Shown here: positions 40,117 to 49,569 of the stretch, in pieces
How positions within the stretch are numbered: the stretch's first letter is position 1
Layout of the letters: the number at the start of each line of letters is the position of its first letter
Source of the DNA: a bacterium
GTDB lineage: Bacteria; Zhuqueibacterota; Zhuqueibacteria; Zhuqueibacterales; Geothermadaptataceae
Length of the DNA: 64,000 bases
Direction of reading: 5' to 3'
NCBI GenBank assembly: GCA_024275575.1
Contig: JAJRYV010000134.1
Span: 124,001-188,000 of the forward strand
The notes under the pieces: model-generated
The model's database searches: none
What the model was told of the DNA's origin: nothing
The model's input: only the letters and a program-made list of their open reading frames with translations
Made by a program: the position numbers and the translations under genes

Positions 40117-40491
40117 ATGGGCTTTAAAAAGGTAAATAAAGCAACCGTCAGAGCGCGAAAGCATCGTTCTGTGAGAAAAAAAATCAGAGGGACAAGCGAG
40201 CGTCCACGTCTTCTGGTCTTCCGCAGTGCCAATAATATCTATGCACAGTTGGTCGATGATGTGAATGATAAAACCCTCACCGGTATTTCGACATTGAGCA
40301 GCAGCGTCAAAGCCGATGCAGATAAAGCCGAAGGCAAGATCGCCCGGGCAAAGCTTGTCGGGGCTGCCATTGCAGAAAAAGCAAAAGAACTGAAAATTGA
40401 AAAAGTCGTTTTTGATCGGGGCGGATACCTGTATCATGGCCGTGTTAAAGCTTTGGCCGATGCCGCTCGTGAAGGCGGTTTAAAGTTTTAA
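40117..40491 (+). CDS. rplR: 50S ribosomal protein L18
   Basis: Binds 5S rRNA with L5. [36 protein letters not shown] and [26 protein letters not shown] fit the family; 124 residues. Confidence 0.96.
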   Translation: MGFKKVNKATVRARKHRSVRKKIRGTSERPRLLVFRSANNIYAQLVDDVNDKTLTGISTLSSSVKADADKAEGKIARAKLVGAAIAEKAKELKIEKVVFDRGGYLYHGRVKALADAAREGGLKF

Positions 40492-40507
40492 ACTGGAGTT
40501 TTGTCAA

Positions 40508-41029
40508 GTGAGCAAAGTTGAAAGATTCTCTCCCGGTGAATTCGATTTAAAGGAAAAAGTCGTCCAGATCAACCGGGTAGCCAAAGTTGTTAAAGGCGGA
40601 CGGCGCTTTTCATTTAACGCCATCGTCGTTTGTGGTGATGGAAATGGGCATGTGGGCATCGGGCTTGGAAAAGCCAATGAAGTGGCTGACGCCATCGCCA
40701 AAGGCGCAGAAAACGCCAAGAAAAGTTTGAAAAAGATCCATTTGGTCCATGGCACCATCCCGCATGAGGTCAACGGTAAATATGGCGCCTGTAAAGTCTT
40801 TTTAAAACCGGCGAGCCCGGGTACCGGCGTCATCGCCGGCGGCCCGGTACGTGCGATCATGGAGGCCGCTGGTGTCACGGATATCCTTACAAAATCTATC
40901 GGCTCATCCAACCCACACAACATGGTCAAAGCGACGATGTCCGCTTTGGAGGGATTGTACAATGTTGGTGAGATCGCTCGCAAGCGGGGAATGACCGTGA
41001 GCGAATTATATACGAAAACAACGGTTTGA
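40508..41029 (+). CDS. rpsE: 30S ribosomal protein S5
   Basis: Accuracy and mRNA-entry protein. The double-stranded-RNA-binding-like N-domain ([31 protein letters not shown]) and the C-domain ([41 protein letters not shown]) are intact; 173 residues. The start is GTG. Confidence 0.96.
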   Translation: MSKVERFSPGEFDLKEKVVQINRVAKVVKGGRRFSFNAIVVCGDGNGHVGIGLGKANEVADAIAKGAENAKKSLKKIHLVHGTIPHEVNGKYGACKVFLKPASPGTGVIAGGPVRAIMEAAGVTDILTKSIGSSNPHNMVKATMSALEGLYNVGEIARKRGMTVSELYTKTTV

Positions 41030-41045
41030 GCTACGGAGTCTTGAA

Positions 41046-41237
41046 ATGGCAAAAAAGCAAAAAAAACTGATTATAAAACAGGTGCGCAGCCGGATCGGCC
41101 ACAAGCTGAAGCAGAAGCGCACGCTTGAAGCGCTCGGTCTGCGCCGCATCGGCCACGTTGTGGAACAGGTCGATTGTCCGCAAACCCAGGGAATGATAAA
41201 TATTGTCAGGCACCTTGTCACGGTAGATGAAGCATAA
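41046..41237 (+). CDS. rpmD: 50S ribosomal protein L30
   Basis: Small 23S-binding protein. IKQVRSRIGHKLKQKRTLEALGLRRIGHVVE and the C-terminal GMINIVRHLVTVDE are typical; 63 residues. It sits between rpsE and rplO as expected. Confidence 0.95.
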   Translation: MAKKQKKLIIKQVRSRIGHKLKQKRTLEALGLRRIGHVVEQVDCPQTQGMINIVRHLVTVDEA

Positions 41238-41248
41238 AAAGGTAAATC

Positions 41249-41692
41249 ATGGATCTCAGTACACTTAAATACGCTAAAAACTCGCGCAAGAATGCCAAAA
41301 AAGTTGGACGCGGTATCGGTTCGGGGCATGGTGGAACATCTTGCCGAGGCCACAAGGGCCAGAAATCACGCTCCGGCGGCAGCATCCCGCCATGGTTTGA
41401 AGGTGGCCAGATGCCTTTACAGCGCCGAGTTCCCAAACGGGGTTTTACGAATATTTTTCGCAAGACTTTTCAGGTCATCAATTTGACTGATCTGGAACGC
41501 AAATCTGTTGAAGGTGTTGTCGGGCCGGAAAATCTCCTTGAATTGGGTTTGATTAAAAACACACGGGTGCCGGTGAAAGTTCTCGGGAACGGAGAAGTCT
41601 CAAAATCCATCGAGATTTCCGCACATAAATTTAGTCAATCTGCAATCGCGAAAATTGAGAAAGCCGGAGGGAAGGCGATACCGTTATGTTAA
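41249..41692 (+). CDS. rplO: 50S ribosomal protein L15
   Basis: Late assembly protein. The glycine/arginine-rich N-terminus (KKVGRGIGSGHGGTSCRGHKGQKSRSGG), FEGGQMPLQRRVPKRGF and the C-terminal L18e-like domain are present; 147 residues. It overlaps secY by 7 bases. Confidence 0.96.
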   Translation: MDLSTLKYAKNSRKNAKKVGRGIGSGHGGTSCRGHKGQKSRSGGSIPPWFEGGQMPLQRRVPKRGFTNIFRKTFQVINLTDLERKSVEGVVGPENLLELGLIKNTRVPVKVLGNGEVSKSIEISAHKFSQSAIAKIEKAGGKAIPLC

Positions 41693-43011
41693 GCAGTCTG
41701 CAGAGTGTTTTTAAGATTCACGAACTCAGAACGCGAATTTTCTTTACGTTGGGAATTCTGATCGTCTACCGTATCGGTAGCCATATCACCCTGCCGAATG
41801 TCAATCCTGAAGCGCTTATGAGCTTTTTTGATCAGGCTGGTGGTGGCGGTCTGTTCGGCCTGTATGATATGTTTGTCGGTGGTGTATTCAGCCGGGCGAC
41901 TATTTTCGCCCTGGGCATTATGCCTTATATTTCTGCTTCGATTATCATTCAGCTTCTCGGTGCGGTCATGCCCTATTTTCAGCGCCTGCAGAAGCAGGGG
42001 CAGGAAGGGCAGCGCAAAATTACCCAGTATTCACGCTATGGCACAGTGGCGATTTCTCTGATGCAAGCATATGGTGTTAGTGTTTTTATCGAAAGCATCA
42101 CGACCAACCAGGGCTTGCCGGTGGTGCCAAACCCCGGCTGGTCATTTCGTATTATGACGATGATTATCCTCGCAAGTGGAACCGTGCTGATCATGTGGTT
42201 TGGCGAGCAATTGACCGAACGTGGCGTCGGCAACGGTATCAGCCTGATCATTTTTGTTGGCATTATCGCCCGCTTTCCCAACTCGGTTCTCGATGAATGG
42301 CAACAACTTATCGGTGACAACCGCTCACTCATCGTTGAGGTCGCTCTGCTCGCTGTCATGGTAACGTGTATCGGTTTTGTAACCATGCTAACGCAGGGCA
42401 CACGGAAAATTCCGGTGCAATATGCAAAACGTGTTGTCGGGCGTAAAATATACGGCGGGCAGAGCACGCATATTCCCCTTCGCGTCAATACGGCCGGTGT
42501 TATGCCGATCATCTTCGCCCAATCTCTGATGTTTGTGCCGCAGACAATCACCTCTTTTTTCCCGGATAGCGAAATTATGGGATTGGTGAACATCTATTTT
42601 AATATGAATTCGGGAGTCTATCAGGTTGTCTATGCGTTGCTGATTATTTTCTTTACTTATTTTTATACGGCAATCGCCTTCAATCCTGTCGACGTAGCCG
42701 ATAACATGAAAAAACACGGGGGATTTATTCCTGGTGTCCGCCCTGGAAAGAAGACCGCAGAATACATCGATAACATTCTGACGCGAGTGACATTGCCCGG
42801 CTCTTTTTTCCTCGCTCTTGTCGCTGTTCTTCCATACTTCATCATTAAATTTACGAATGTCTCTTATAGCTACGCGTCCTTTTTTGGTGGAACATCCTTG
42901 TTGATTATCGTCGGAGTCGCACTCGATACATTACAGCAAATGGAATCACACCTGCTTATGCGTCACTATGATGGTTTCATGAAGGGTGGGAAAATAAAAG
43001 GCAGACGATAA
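41686..43011 (+). CDS. secY: Preprotein translocase channel subunit SecY
   Basis: Ten-span channel of the general secretion pathway; its partner SecE is encoded earlier in this window. Visible features: the cytoplasmic TRIFFTLGILIVYRIGSHI start, the plug/TM2 region, GEQLTERGVGNGISLIIF, and the loop KRVVGRKIYGGQSTHIPLRVNTAGVMPIIFA; 441 residues. It starts inside the rplO 3' end, giving coupled synthesis. Confidence 0.97.
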   Translation: MLSSLQSVFKIHELRTRIFFTLGILIVYRIGSHITLPNVNPEALMSFFDQAGGGGLFGLYDMFVGGVFSRATIFALGIMPYISASIIIQLLGAVMPYFQRLQKQGQEGQRKITQYSRYGTVAISLMQAYGVSVFIESITTNQGLPVVPNPGWSFRIMTMIILASGTVLIMWFGEQLTERGVGNGISLIIFVGIIARFPNSVLDEWQQLIGDNRSLIVEVALLAVMVTCIGFVTMLTQGTRKIPVQYAKRVVGRKIYGGQSTHIPLRVNTAGVMPIIFAQSLMFVPQTITSFFPDSEIMGLVNIYFNMNSGVYQVVYALLIIFFTYFYTAIAFNPVDVADNMKKHGGFIPGVRPGKKTAEYIDNILTRVTLPGSFFLALVAVLPYFIIKFTNVSYSYASFFGGTSLLIIVGVALDTLQQMESHLLMRHYDGFMKGGKIKGRR

Positions 43012-43035
43012 GCACAAATTAAGCATATTGCCCAA

Positions 43036-43701
43036 ATGGAACTCATTTTTATCGGCTATCCAGGGTCGGGAAAAGGAACACAAGCCTCATACCTGGCAGA
43101 AAAATACGGTATACCACAGATCTCAACAGGCGATATCCTGCGGCAGGCTGTCGCCGGGAAAACGCCCCTGGGTGTTGAGGCAAAAAGGGCGATGGATGCC
43201 GGAGAACTCGTGCCTGATGCCGTGGTGATCGGTATGATCGAGGAAAGGCTGAAAGCGTCCGACGCTCAAAAAGGATTTATCCTTGACGGTTTTCCTCGCA
43301 CGATTAAACAGGCGCAGGAATTCGACCGGATTCTGTATAAGATCGACCGTCAAATAAAGGTGGTACTCTCTCTCGAAGTTTCAAAACAACGGATTTTCAA
43401 GCGCCTGACAAGCCGGAGAGTGTGCTCGAATTGCAATCATATTTATAATTTGATATATGATCCGCCGCCGGAAAACGGCGTGTGTATCAGCTGCGGAAAA
43501 GCAGCATCGTTCTTTCAAAGAGATGATGATAAGGAAACAACAGTTCAGCACCGCATGGATGTTTATGAAGAGCTGACCCAGCCTTTGAAAAAATACTATG
43601 ACGGTCAGGGTAAACTCGCAGAGGTTGATGGTTCGTTGAATATTGAAAAAGTTCGCGAACAGATTCTGGCGATTACCGAGGCTGCCGGAAAAGAGAAATG
43701 A
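43036..43701 (+). CDS. adk: Adenylate kinase
   Basis: Interconverts AMP, ATP and ADP. P-loop GYPGSGKGTQ (residue 6 on), STGDILRQAV, the DGFPRT motif and the long LID are present. The LID carries four cysteines (VCSNC and VCISCG), indicating a zinc-stabilised LID; 221 residues. Classic position after secY. It overlaps map by 4 bases. Confidence 0.96.
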   Translation: MELIFIGYPGSGKGTQASYLAEKYGIPQISTGDILRQAVAGKTPLGVEAKRAMDAGELVPDAVVIGMIEERLKASDAQKGFILDGFPRTIKQAQEFDRILYKIDRQIKVVLSLEVSKQRIFKRLTSRRVCSNCNHIYNLIYDPPPENGVCISCGKAASFFQRDDDKETTVQHRMDVYEELTQPLKKYYDGQGKLAEVDGSLNIEKVREQILAITEAAGKEK

Positions 43702-44447
43702 TTCACATTCGGAATCAAAGCGAAATAGAAAAAATCCGCGAGAGCTGTAAAATTGTTGTCGACTCCATTTTAAAAGCCGGGCAGGCGCTTGAAGAAGGGA
43801 TAACTTCGAAAGCCCTGGATACGATTATCGAAAAAACTATCCGCTCTCACGGCGGCGAACCGGCATTCAAAGGCTATCACGGCTTTCCCGCTTCAGCTTG
43901 CATTTCCCTGAATGAAGCTGTCGTACACGGTATCCCGGATGAAGCACCGATTCCATCGGGAACAGTGGTTAAAATCGATGTCGGTGTTAAGAAAAACGGT
44001 TATTTCGGTGATGCCGCAAAATCGTTTTGCGTCGGCGATGTTTCCGAAGAAACGAAGAAGCTTTTGAATATAACCCGTGAGGCGCTCTATAAAGCAATTG
44101 ATGTCGCCCATTGGGGAAATCGCTTGTCAGATATCTCCCATGCAGTTCAGAGCTATGTTGAAAAGCATGGATATTCCGTCGTCCGCCAGTTGGTGGGGCA
44201 TGGCATCGGCACCGAGTTGCATGAGGAACCACAAGTTCCAAACTATGGCAAACCGGGGCGCGGCCCGCGGCTGAAACCGGGAATGATTCTCGCTATCGAA
44301 CCGATGATTAATATCGGCGGCAGCGAAGTTGTCACGGCGGATGATGGGTGGACGGTTGTAACGGCAGATTCATCTATGTCAGCCCATTTCGAACATACAG
44401 TTGCTGTTGGCAGGGAATCCGCTGAAATACTAACACAAGGTTTATAA
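43698..44447 (+). CDS. map: Methionine aminopeptidase type I
   Basis: Removes initiator methionine from nascent proteins. The metal-binding residues are visible: Asp in [19 protein letters not shown] (two), His in [14 protein letters not shown], Glu in LAIEPM and Glu in AHFEHTVAV; 249 residues, no N-terminal zinc extension. It overlaps adk by ATGA, and infA follows after 5 bases. Confidence 0.96.
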   Translation: MIHIRNQSEIEKIRESCKIVVDSILKAGQALEEGITSKALDTIIEKTIRSHGGEPAFKGYHGFPASACISLNEAVVHGIPDEAPIPSGTVVKIDVGVKKNGYFGDAAKSFCVGDVSEETKKLLNITREALYKAIDVAHWGNRLSDISHAVQSYVEKHGYSVVRQLVGHGIGTELHEEPQVPNYGKPGRGPRLKPGMILAIEPMINIGGSEVVTADDGWTVVTADSSMSAHFEHTVAVGRESAEILTQGL

Positions 44448-44452
44448 TACAC

Positions 44453-44671
44453 ATGGCAAAAGAAGAAGCAATAAGGGTTGACGGCACCATTTACGAAACC
44501 TTGCCAAATGCATCTTTTCGTGTCGAGCTTGAAAATGGGCACAAGGTTTTAGCGCATATTTCAGGGAAAATGCGGATGCATTTCATCAAGATTTTACCCG
44601 GTGATAAAGTAACGGTTGAATTGTCTCCTTATGATCTTTCAAGAGGCCGTATCGTCTATCGCTACAAATAA
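44453..44671 (+). CDS. infA: Translation initiation factor IF-1
   Basis: Blocks the A-site during initiation. The 72-residue OB fold starts [19 protein letters not shown] and has [36 protein letters not shown], nearly consensus. Confidence 0.97.
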   Translation: MAKEEAIRVDGTIYETLPNASFRVELENGHKVLAHISGKMRMHFIKILPGDKVTVELSPYDLSRGRIVYRYK

Positions 44672-44685
44672 GCAGGAAAACGACC

Positions 44686-44799
44686 ATGAAAGTAAGATCT
44701 TCCGTAAAAAAGATGTGTGATGCGTGCAAAATTATCAAAAGAAAAGGTAAGATTCGCGTCATCTGCAAAAATCCGCGCCATAAGCAGCGCCAGGGATAA
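44686..44799 (+). CDS. rpmJ: 50S ribosomal protein L36
   Basis: A 37-residue protein starting [15 protein letters not shown] and ending NPRHKQRQG. The zinc ribbon Cys-x2-Cys...Cys...His is complete, so this is the zinc-containing form. It lies 14 bases after infA and 25 before rpsM. Confidence 0.95.
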   Translation: MKVRSSVKKMCDACKIIKRKGKIRVICKNPRHKQRQG

Positions 44800-44824
44800 C
44801 TAACGAGAATATTGGAGGAGTATC

Positions 44825-45196
44825 TTGGCTCGTATACAAGGCATTGACCTTCCACGTGATAAGAGACTTGAAATCGCATTGACATATATTTATGGTATTG
44901 GACGCAAGTCAGCCAGAGAAATTCTCACCAAGGCTGATGTCGATCCGAACCTGCGCGTTAAGGATATGTCAAGTGAAGACATCGCACAAATTCGTGCCGT
45001 AATCGGCGCCGAATACAAAGTGGAAGGCGCCCTTCGCACTGAAGTTCAAATGAATATCAAGCGCCTGATGGACATTGGTTGCTATCGCGGCATTCGCCAT
45101 CGCCGTGGTTTGCCGGTTCGTGGGCAAAGAACCTCAACCAACGCGCGTACGCGAAAAGGTAAAAAGCGTACTTCTGGAATCGGTAAAAAACGTTAA
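44825..45196 (+). CDS. rpsM: 30S ribosomal protein S13
   Basis: 30S head protein forming intersubunit bridges. [56 protein letters not shown] are typical; 123 residues. The start is TTG with GGAGGAG upstream. Confidence 0.96.
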   Translation: MARIQGIDLPRDKRLEIALTYIYGIGRKSAREILTKADVDPNLRVKDMSSEDIAQIRAVIGAEYKVEGALRTEVQMNIKRLMDIGCYRGIRHRRGLPVRGQRTSTNARTRKGKKRTSGIGKKR

Positions 45197-45236
45197 GCGG
45201 AAATTTTGATTCAAGAATAAACTATGGAGTACTCCA

Positions 45237-45626
45237 TTGGCTAGTTCAAAAGGAAAAAAAACAAAAAAACGTGAAAAGGTCGATACAAATGGCCTGGCGA
45301 CAGTCCATGCCACGTTTAACAATACGATCATTTCGCTGAGTGATGTTTACGGCAATACCATCTCCTGGGCATCCGGCGGCAAAGTTGGCTTCAAAGGCTC
45401 GAGAAAATCGACGCCGTTTGCTGCGCAGGTTGCTGCTGAGAATGCCGCAAAAATTGCTATGGATCTCGGCCTGAGGCGGATCGAAGTTTTAATTAAAGGC
45501 CCGGGTGCCGGCCGCGAATCAGCCGTGCGTTCTTTGCAAGCTGCCGGGCTGGAAATAACTGCGATTAAAGATGTAACCCCAATCCCCCACAACGGGTGTC
45601 GTCCTCCCAAACGTCGCAGGGTCTAA
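45237..45626 (+). CDS. rpsK: 30S ribosomal protein S11
   Basis: Platform protein at the mRNA exit. [46 protein letters not shown] and [18 protein letters not shown] are canonical; 129 residues. The start is TTG preceded by TATGGAG. Confidence 0.96.
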   Translation: MASSKGKKTKKREKVDTNGLATVHATFNNTIISLSDVYGNTISWASGGKVGFKGSRKSTPFAAQVAAENAAKIAMDLGLRRIEVLIKGPGAGRESAVRSLQAAGLEITAIKDVTPIPHNGCRPPKRRRV

Positions 45627-45676
45627 TTTTATAATTCGTTGAAACTCAAATTAATGGGTTGGAGGTTTTAAAATAT

Positions 45677-46306
45677 ATGGCACGCTACACAGGGCCTGTA
45701 TGCAAGCTTTGCCGCCGCGAAGCACAAAAATTGTTTCTTAAAGGTGCAAAATGTTCCTCGCCAAAGTGCCCGATTGAAACAAAAAATTTTCCTCCCGGGC
45801 AACACGGACGCGGTCGATTTCAGAAGAAATCTGAATACGGCATCCAGTTGCGGGAGAAACAAAAAATGCGCCGCATGTACGGCTTGCTCGAAGCGCAGTT
45901 TAGAAATTATTATGAAAAAGCCAACAAACAAAGCGGTATTACAGGCGAAAACCTGCTTAAATCGCTTGAACGCCGGCTGGATAACATCGTCTACCGCCTG
46001 GGCTTTGCCCCATCGCGCAAAGCTGCTCGCCAACTGGTGCGGCATCGCCATTTTCTTGTCAATGGACGCCGCGTTGATATCCCCTCATTTCAGGTGAAAC
46101 CGGGCGATGAAATCAAAGTTCGCGAAAGCAGTAAAAAACTCGAACTTATCCACCAATCCCTGCGCCGTTTGCGGGAGGGGCGTCAGTTGCCCTGGCTTGA
46201 CTTGAACAAACCTCAGCTCACAGGCACATTGCTGGAAATCCCGGCACGGGCTGATATCCCTGTTGAAGTCAATGAATCGTTAATCGTCGAGCTTTACTCG
46301 AAATAA
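45677..46306 (+). CDS. rpsD: 30S ribosomal protein S4, zinc-binding form
   Basis: 16S primary binder and helicase-site protein. [22 protein letters not shown] with CSSPKC gives four cysteines, the zinc-binding type, and an S4 RNA-binding domain ([39 protein letters not shown]) follows; 209 residues from the ATG at 45677, which has GGAGG upstream. Confidence 0.96.
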   Translation: MARYTGPVCKLCRREAQKLFLKGAKCSSPKCPIETKNFPPGQHGRGRFQKKSEYGIQLREKQKMRRMYGLLEAQFRNYYEKANKQSGITGENLLKSLERRLDNIVYRLGFAPSRKAARQLVRHRHFLVNGRRVDIPSFQVKPGDEIKVRESSKKLELIHQSLRRLREGRQLPWLDLNKPQLTGTLLEIPARADIPVEVNESLIVELYSK

Positions 46307-46357
46307 GAGTTTGCTTTCTACACTTAGGACTTTTTACAAATATATGGAGATATTTCT

Positions 46358-47344
46358 ATGAATTGGCCTAATCTTCAAATGCCAGATACCGTGGAGATTG
46401 ATGATTCTGTATATTCAACCACATTTGGCCGTTTCATAGTTCAGCCGCTTGAACGTGGATTTGGCACGACGCTGGGCAACGCATTGCGACGCGTTTTGCT
46501 TTCCAGCCTGCCCGGCGCTGCGATTACACAGGTTAAAATTGATGGTGTTCACCATGAATTTTCTACGGTTCCGGGAATGGTTGAGGATGTAGCGGACCTC
46601 ATTCTCAACCTCAAGCAGGTGCGCTTTAAAATGATCAACAAAAAACCGGATAAGGTGGTGATTGAGGCGAATGGCCCGGGCATCATCAAAGCCGGTGATT
46701 TGCAGAACGGCACCACGGATTTTGAAATACTTAACCCTGATCTGCATTTGGCAACTCTCGATAAAGAAGCAAATCTGCGCATGGAATTGCGGATCGGCCG
46801 CGGACACGGCTATGTTCCTTCCGAGGAAAACAAATTGCCCGATCAACCCATCGGAACAATCGCGATCGATGCCATTTTTACACCGGTCATGAATGTGAGT
46901 TATTTTATCGAAAATACACGAGTTGGACAACGAACAGATTATGAAAAACTCATTCTTGAAATAACTACCGACGGCAGTATCACACCTGATGATACACTGA
47001 CTTACGCAAATAAAATACTGCTCGAACATATCCAGATTTTTATTAATTTTGACATCGAACCAGAAGAAGAAGAACCGGATGAAGTGGATGAAGAAGTTCT
47101 GCGTATTCGAAAATTGCTGAAAATGCCCGTCGATGAGCTGGAATTGTCGGTGCGCTCACATAACTGCCTGATGGCTGCCAATATCAAAACAATTGGTGAT
47201 CTCGTTTCGAGAGATGAAGCTGTCATGCTGAAATTCAGAAATTTTGGCCGCAAGTCATTACAGGAATTAACGCAGATTCTCGATGAGAAAAACCTTCATT
47301 TTGGGTTTGATGTCGAAAAATACCTCAAGAATGATGAAGAATGA
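46358..47344 (+). CDS. rpoA: RNA polymerase alpha subunit
   Basis: Assembles the polymerase and contacts activators and UP elements. The N-terminal domain (PLERGFGTTLGNALRRVLLSSLPGAAI) runs to about residue 230. An acidic linker of glutamates (EPEEEEPDEVDEE) follows, then the C-terminal domain with ELSVRSHNCLMAANIKTIGDLV. Length is 328 residues, normal. Confidence 0.97.
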   Translation: MNWPNLQMPDTVEIDDSVYSTTFGRFIVQPLERGFGTTLGNALRRVLLSSLPGAAITQVKIDGVHHEFSTVPGMVEDVADLILNLKQVRFKMINKKPDKVVIEANGPGIIKAGDLQNGTTDFEILNPDLHLATLDKEANLRMELRIGRGHGYVPSEENKLPDQPIGTIAIDAIFTPVMNVSYFIENTRVGQRTDYEKLILEITTDGSITPDDTLTYANKILLEHIQIFINFDIEPEEEEPDEVDEEVLRIRKLLKMPVDELELSVRSHNCLMAANIKTIGDLVSRDEAVMLKFRNFGRKSLQELTQILDEKNLHFGFDVEKYLKNDEE

Positions 47345-47372
47345 TCAAAAATCATAAAAAGGGCTTAATTTT

Positions 47373-47855
47373 ATGCGACACGGCAAAGATCATAAAAAAT
47401 TAGGGCGCACTGCAAGTCACCGCCGCGCCATGCTTTCAAATCTGGTTGCTTCGCTTTTTCAACATAAGCAGATTCGTACCACTCTGGCAAAAGCCAAAGA
47501 AGGACGCCGCTATGCAGAACGTTGCATCACTTTTGGCAAAAAAGGCACGGTTGCAGCACGACGCCATGTTTACAAGTTTATCCCGCAACGTAAGATAATT
47601 CAGCTTCTATTTGATGACATCGCACCTGCCTTTGCAGAACGCGCCGGTGGTTACACACGTATCGTTAAACTTGGCCGCCGGCAAGGCGATGGCGCTGAAA
47701 TCGTTATTCTTGAGCTCGTCGGATACGAAGGCGCACAGCTTGAAAAACAGCACCAGGCTGCCGAAAAACGTGCCGAGAGAAAGAAACGCCGGGAAGAAGA
47801 CGAAAAAGCTGAAGCAAAATCAGCACCGTCACAGACTGGCGAAGCCACTCAGTAA
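47373..47855 (+). CDS. rplQ: 50S ribosomal protein L17
   Basis: Tunnel-exit protein. MRHGKDHKKLGRTASHRRAMLSNLVASLFQHKQIRTT and GGYTRIVKLGRRQGDGAEIVILELV are typical, followed by a charged Lys/Glu-rich tail; 160 residues. Last gene of the superlocus; a strong terminator follows. Confidence 0.96.
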   Translation: MRHGKDHKKLGRTASHRRAMLSNLVASLFQHKQIRTTLAKAKEGRRYAERCITFGKKGTVAARRHVYKFIPQRKIIQLLFDDIAPAFAERAGGYTRIVKLGRRQGDGAEIVILELVGYEGAQLEKQHQAAEKRAERKKRREEDEKAEAKSAPSQTGEATQ

Positions 47856-47897
47856 GCAATGCCTTTTTGATTCGGTTATGTTTTGATCACCAGGTTT

Positions 47898-47934
47898 GGC
47901 CAAAAGGACAGCGTGTCTTTTTGGCCTTTTTTTT
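47898..47934 (+). terminator. Intrinsic terminator after rplQ
   Basis: GGCCAAAAGGACA (47898-47910) and TGTCTTTTTGGCC (47914-47926) form a 13-bp stem with one G-T pair and a 3-base loop, followed by eight T. It closes the alpha operon. Confidence 0.92.
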
Positions 47935-48416
47935 GGCAGACGCTTGAAATCCGGTAGTAGCCAGGAGAACGATCGATGAAAATAGCCATTACCTGAAATC
48001 TGGTTTTAGTTGCATTCAAAAGAATGCTGTTGTAAATTCAGGCTTTTCTGCGGCAAAAAAAGACGGAACAAACTCTGCATTTTGATGGATCCAAAATAAC
48101 GATGCTATCGTTCAACAGCTTGGCCGGGATCAGACATCGTTACAGATGTCATTAATTTTATGGTTGAGCCTTTGGCTTCGCATTTGGGTGGAGCGGTGTG
48201 CCATGCTCGCTGTGGAATAAATTCCGCAGCTCTTAAAAAGCAAACCTGCCTGAAGGCGGCTCAATTAGCAAGCTCGCTTCAGCGAGGTTGAGTTTGTGCA
48301 GCTGCATGTTTGAATATATGCAGCGGACATCTTTTTGCTATCAGATTTAACTGCGGAGCTAAGGCTCCGATCAATAATTTCACATTCTAACCAATTTGAA
48401 ATGCATTTGGAGTACC
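47935..48416. other. Long noncoding gap after rplQ
   Basis: Nearly 500 bases without a supported gene. The second half (48209-48369) folds into five short hairpins, given as a separate entry. A promoter for the following lipoprotein gene should lie here, but I cannot pick one confidently. Confidence 0.5.
48209..48369. other. Cluster of five stem-loops, possible structured RNA
   Basis: In order: GCTGTGGAA/TTCCGCAGC (48209-48230), CTGCC-TGAA-GGCGG (48246-48259), CTCGC-TTCA-GCGAG (48273-48286) enclosed by CTCAA/TTGAG (48260-48292), GCTGCAT/ATGCAGC (48301-48324), and CGGAGC-TAAG-GCTCCG (48354-48369). It does not match a known RNA class that I can recognise from sequence. It ends about 48 bases before the lipoprotein start, so it could be a 5' leader or decayed repeats. 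Confidence 0.35.
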
Positions 48417-49559
48417 ATGATTAAAAAATGTATCGGGTTGTTTTTTCTCGTGTTTTTGCTTTCCTGCACCGAGAAAAGCCCGCTTCCTCTCACTGCTGAT
48501 GAAAACATTGGCGAAATTATCGCCAGGGATATCGTTGCAGACCTCAGTCTCGTCAGTGAACCTGAGATCATCAACACCGGCTTTAGTCAATATCTTTATC
48601 TCGGCACAGTTGATCAAAAAAAATCAGCCATTCTCATGCGCTTCGATGACTTGCCGGACAGCTCGGAAATCATTTCCGCAAAACTTGAATTGATAGCAGT
48701 AGACACACTCGTGCGAAATCAGCACCCTTTTGAAGCCGTCATTTATAAATCGCCGCAACATTTTGAATCTCTTGAAGTGACAAGTAAAAATTTTCCATTC
48801 GGCTCATGGACGGAAGAAATGGCGCGGGCAACAGTTACAACGGCTGATACGGACACAGTGATTTTTGAGTTGAGTCCGACCTGGGTGGAAACCTGGAAAG
48901 ATTCTGTCAATAATACCGGGTTTGTGATTACCACAGAGGCGTCGGATGTCGGTCGGCGTTTCGGCTCGACCTCGGATCGCAAGGTTGCACCCGTACTAAG
49001 GCTTGTTTACAAACAAGTAAACGCGGCTCAAAACGACACCATGCTCACGGTACCGACAGCGGATACATTTATTTACGAATCAGGCCCTGCACTTGTCGAC
49101 GGCCCACTTTATGTTGCCACAGGTGAGGAATACCGCTCAATTCTCAAGTTTGATCTCTCCGATATCCCGGCAAATGCCACGATCAACCAGGCAGAGTTGA
49201 TATTGACGGTTGACCAGGAAAATTCTTTTCTGTCAAGTGAAGGCATAAGAATCAATGCCTTCCGTCTGAAGGAAACAGCAACCGATCCCTTTGCTGCCGA
49301 TATCGACTCTTCTTTCAGTTTAAGCGTATCCGATATATCCATCAGGCCGGGTGTAGAGTCCGTCGATATGATCATGCAATTTATCACCCAGCGATGGACG
49401 CGCCAGGATACCCTGGGCTTCGACAACTACGGCATCTTGTTATTTGCACGTACAAAATATAATATATTTTCCCGGGTTGCGTTTTTCAATGTCGATGCCG
49501 ACAGTGGAAGAGCGCCAAAATTGACCTTGCACTATACAACGCCGCCAAGCTACGAATAG
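48417..49559 (+). CDS. Surface lipoprotein with two DNRLRE-like beta domains
   Basis: The N-terminus MIKKCIGLFFLVFLLSCTEK has a clear lipobox (LLSC), so the mature protein is lipid-anchored. Two similar regions (about residues 40-200 and 210-378) each have the pattern of a DNRLRE-type beta sandwich: repeated LRF/LKFDL-D-IP...A-I..A.L-L strands and a terminal V-W/RW...N-G segment. Proteins with this domain are found in FCB-group envelopes, and the domain is thought to bind carbohydrate. Function is otherwise unknown. TTGGAG precedes the ATG. The barrel protein gene starts within 11 bases of its stop, so the two are probably an operon. Confidence 0.7.
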   Translation: MIKKCIGLFFLVFLLSCTEKSPLPLTADENIGEIIARDIVADLSLVSEPEIINTGFSQYLYLGTVDQKKSAILMRFDDLPDSSEIISAKLELIAVDTLVRNQHPFEAVIYKSPQHFESLEVTSKNFPFGSWTEEMARATVTTADTDTVIFELSPTWVETWKDSVNNTGFVITTEASDVGRRFGSTSDRKVAPVLRLVYKQVNAAQNDTMLTVPTADTFIYESGPALVDGPLYVATGEEYRSILKFDLSDIPANATINQAELILTVDQENSFLSSEGIRINAFRLKETATDPFAADIDSSFSLSVSDISIRPGVESVDMIMQFITQRWTRQDTLGFDNYGILLFARTKYNIFSRVAFFNVDADSGRAPKLTLHYTTPPSYE

Positions 49560-49569
49560 GATGGATAGA

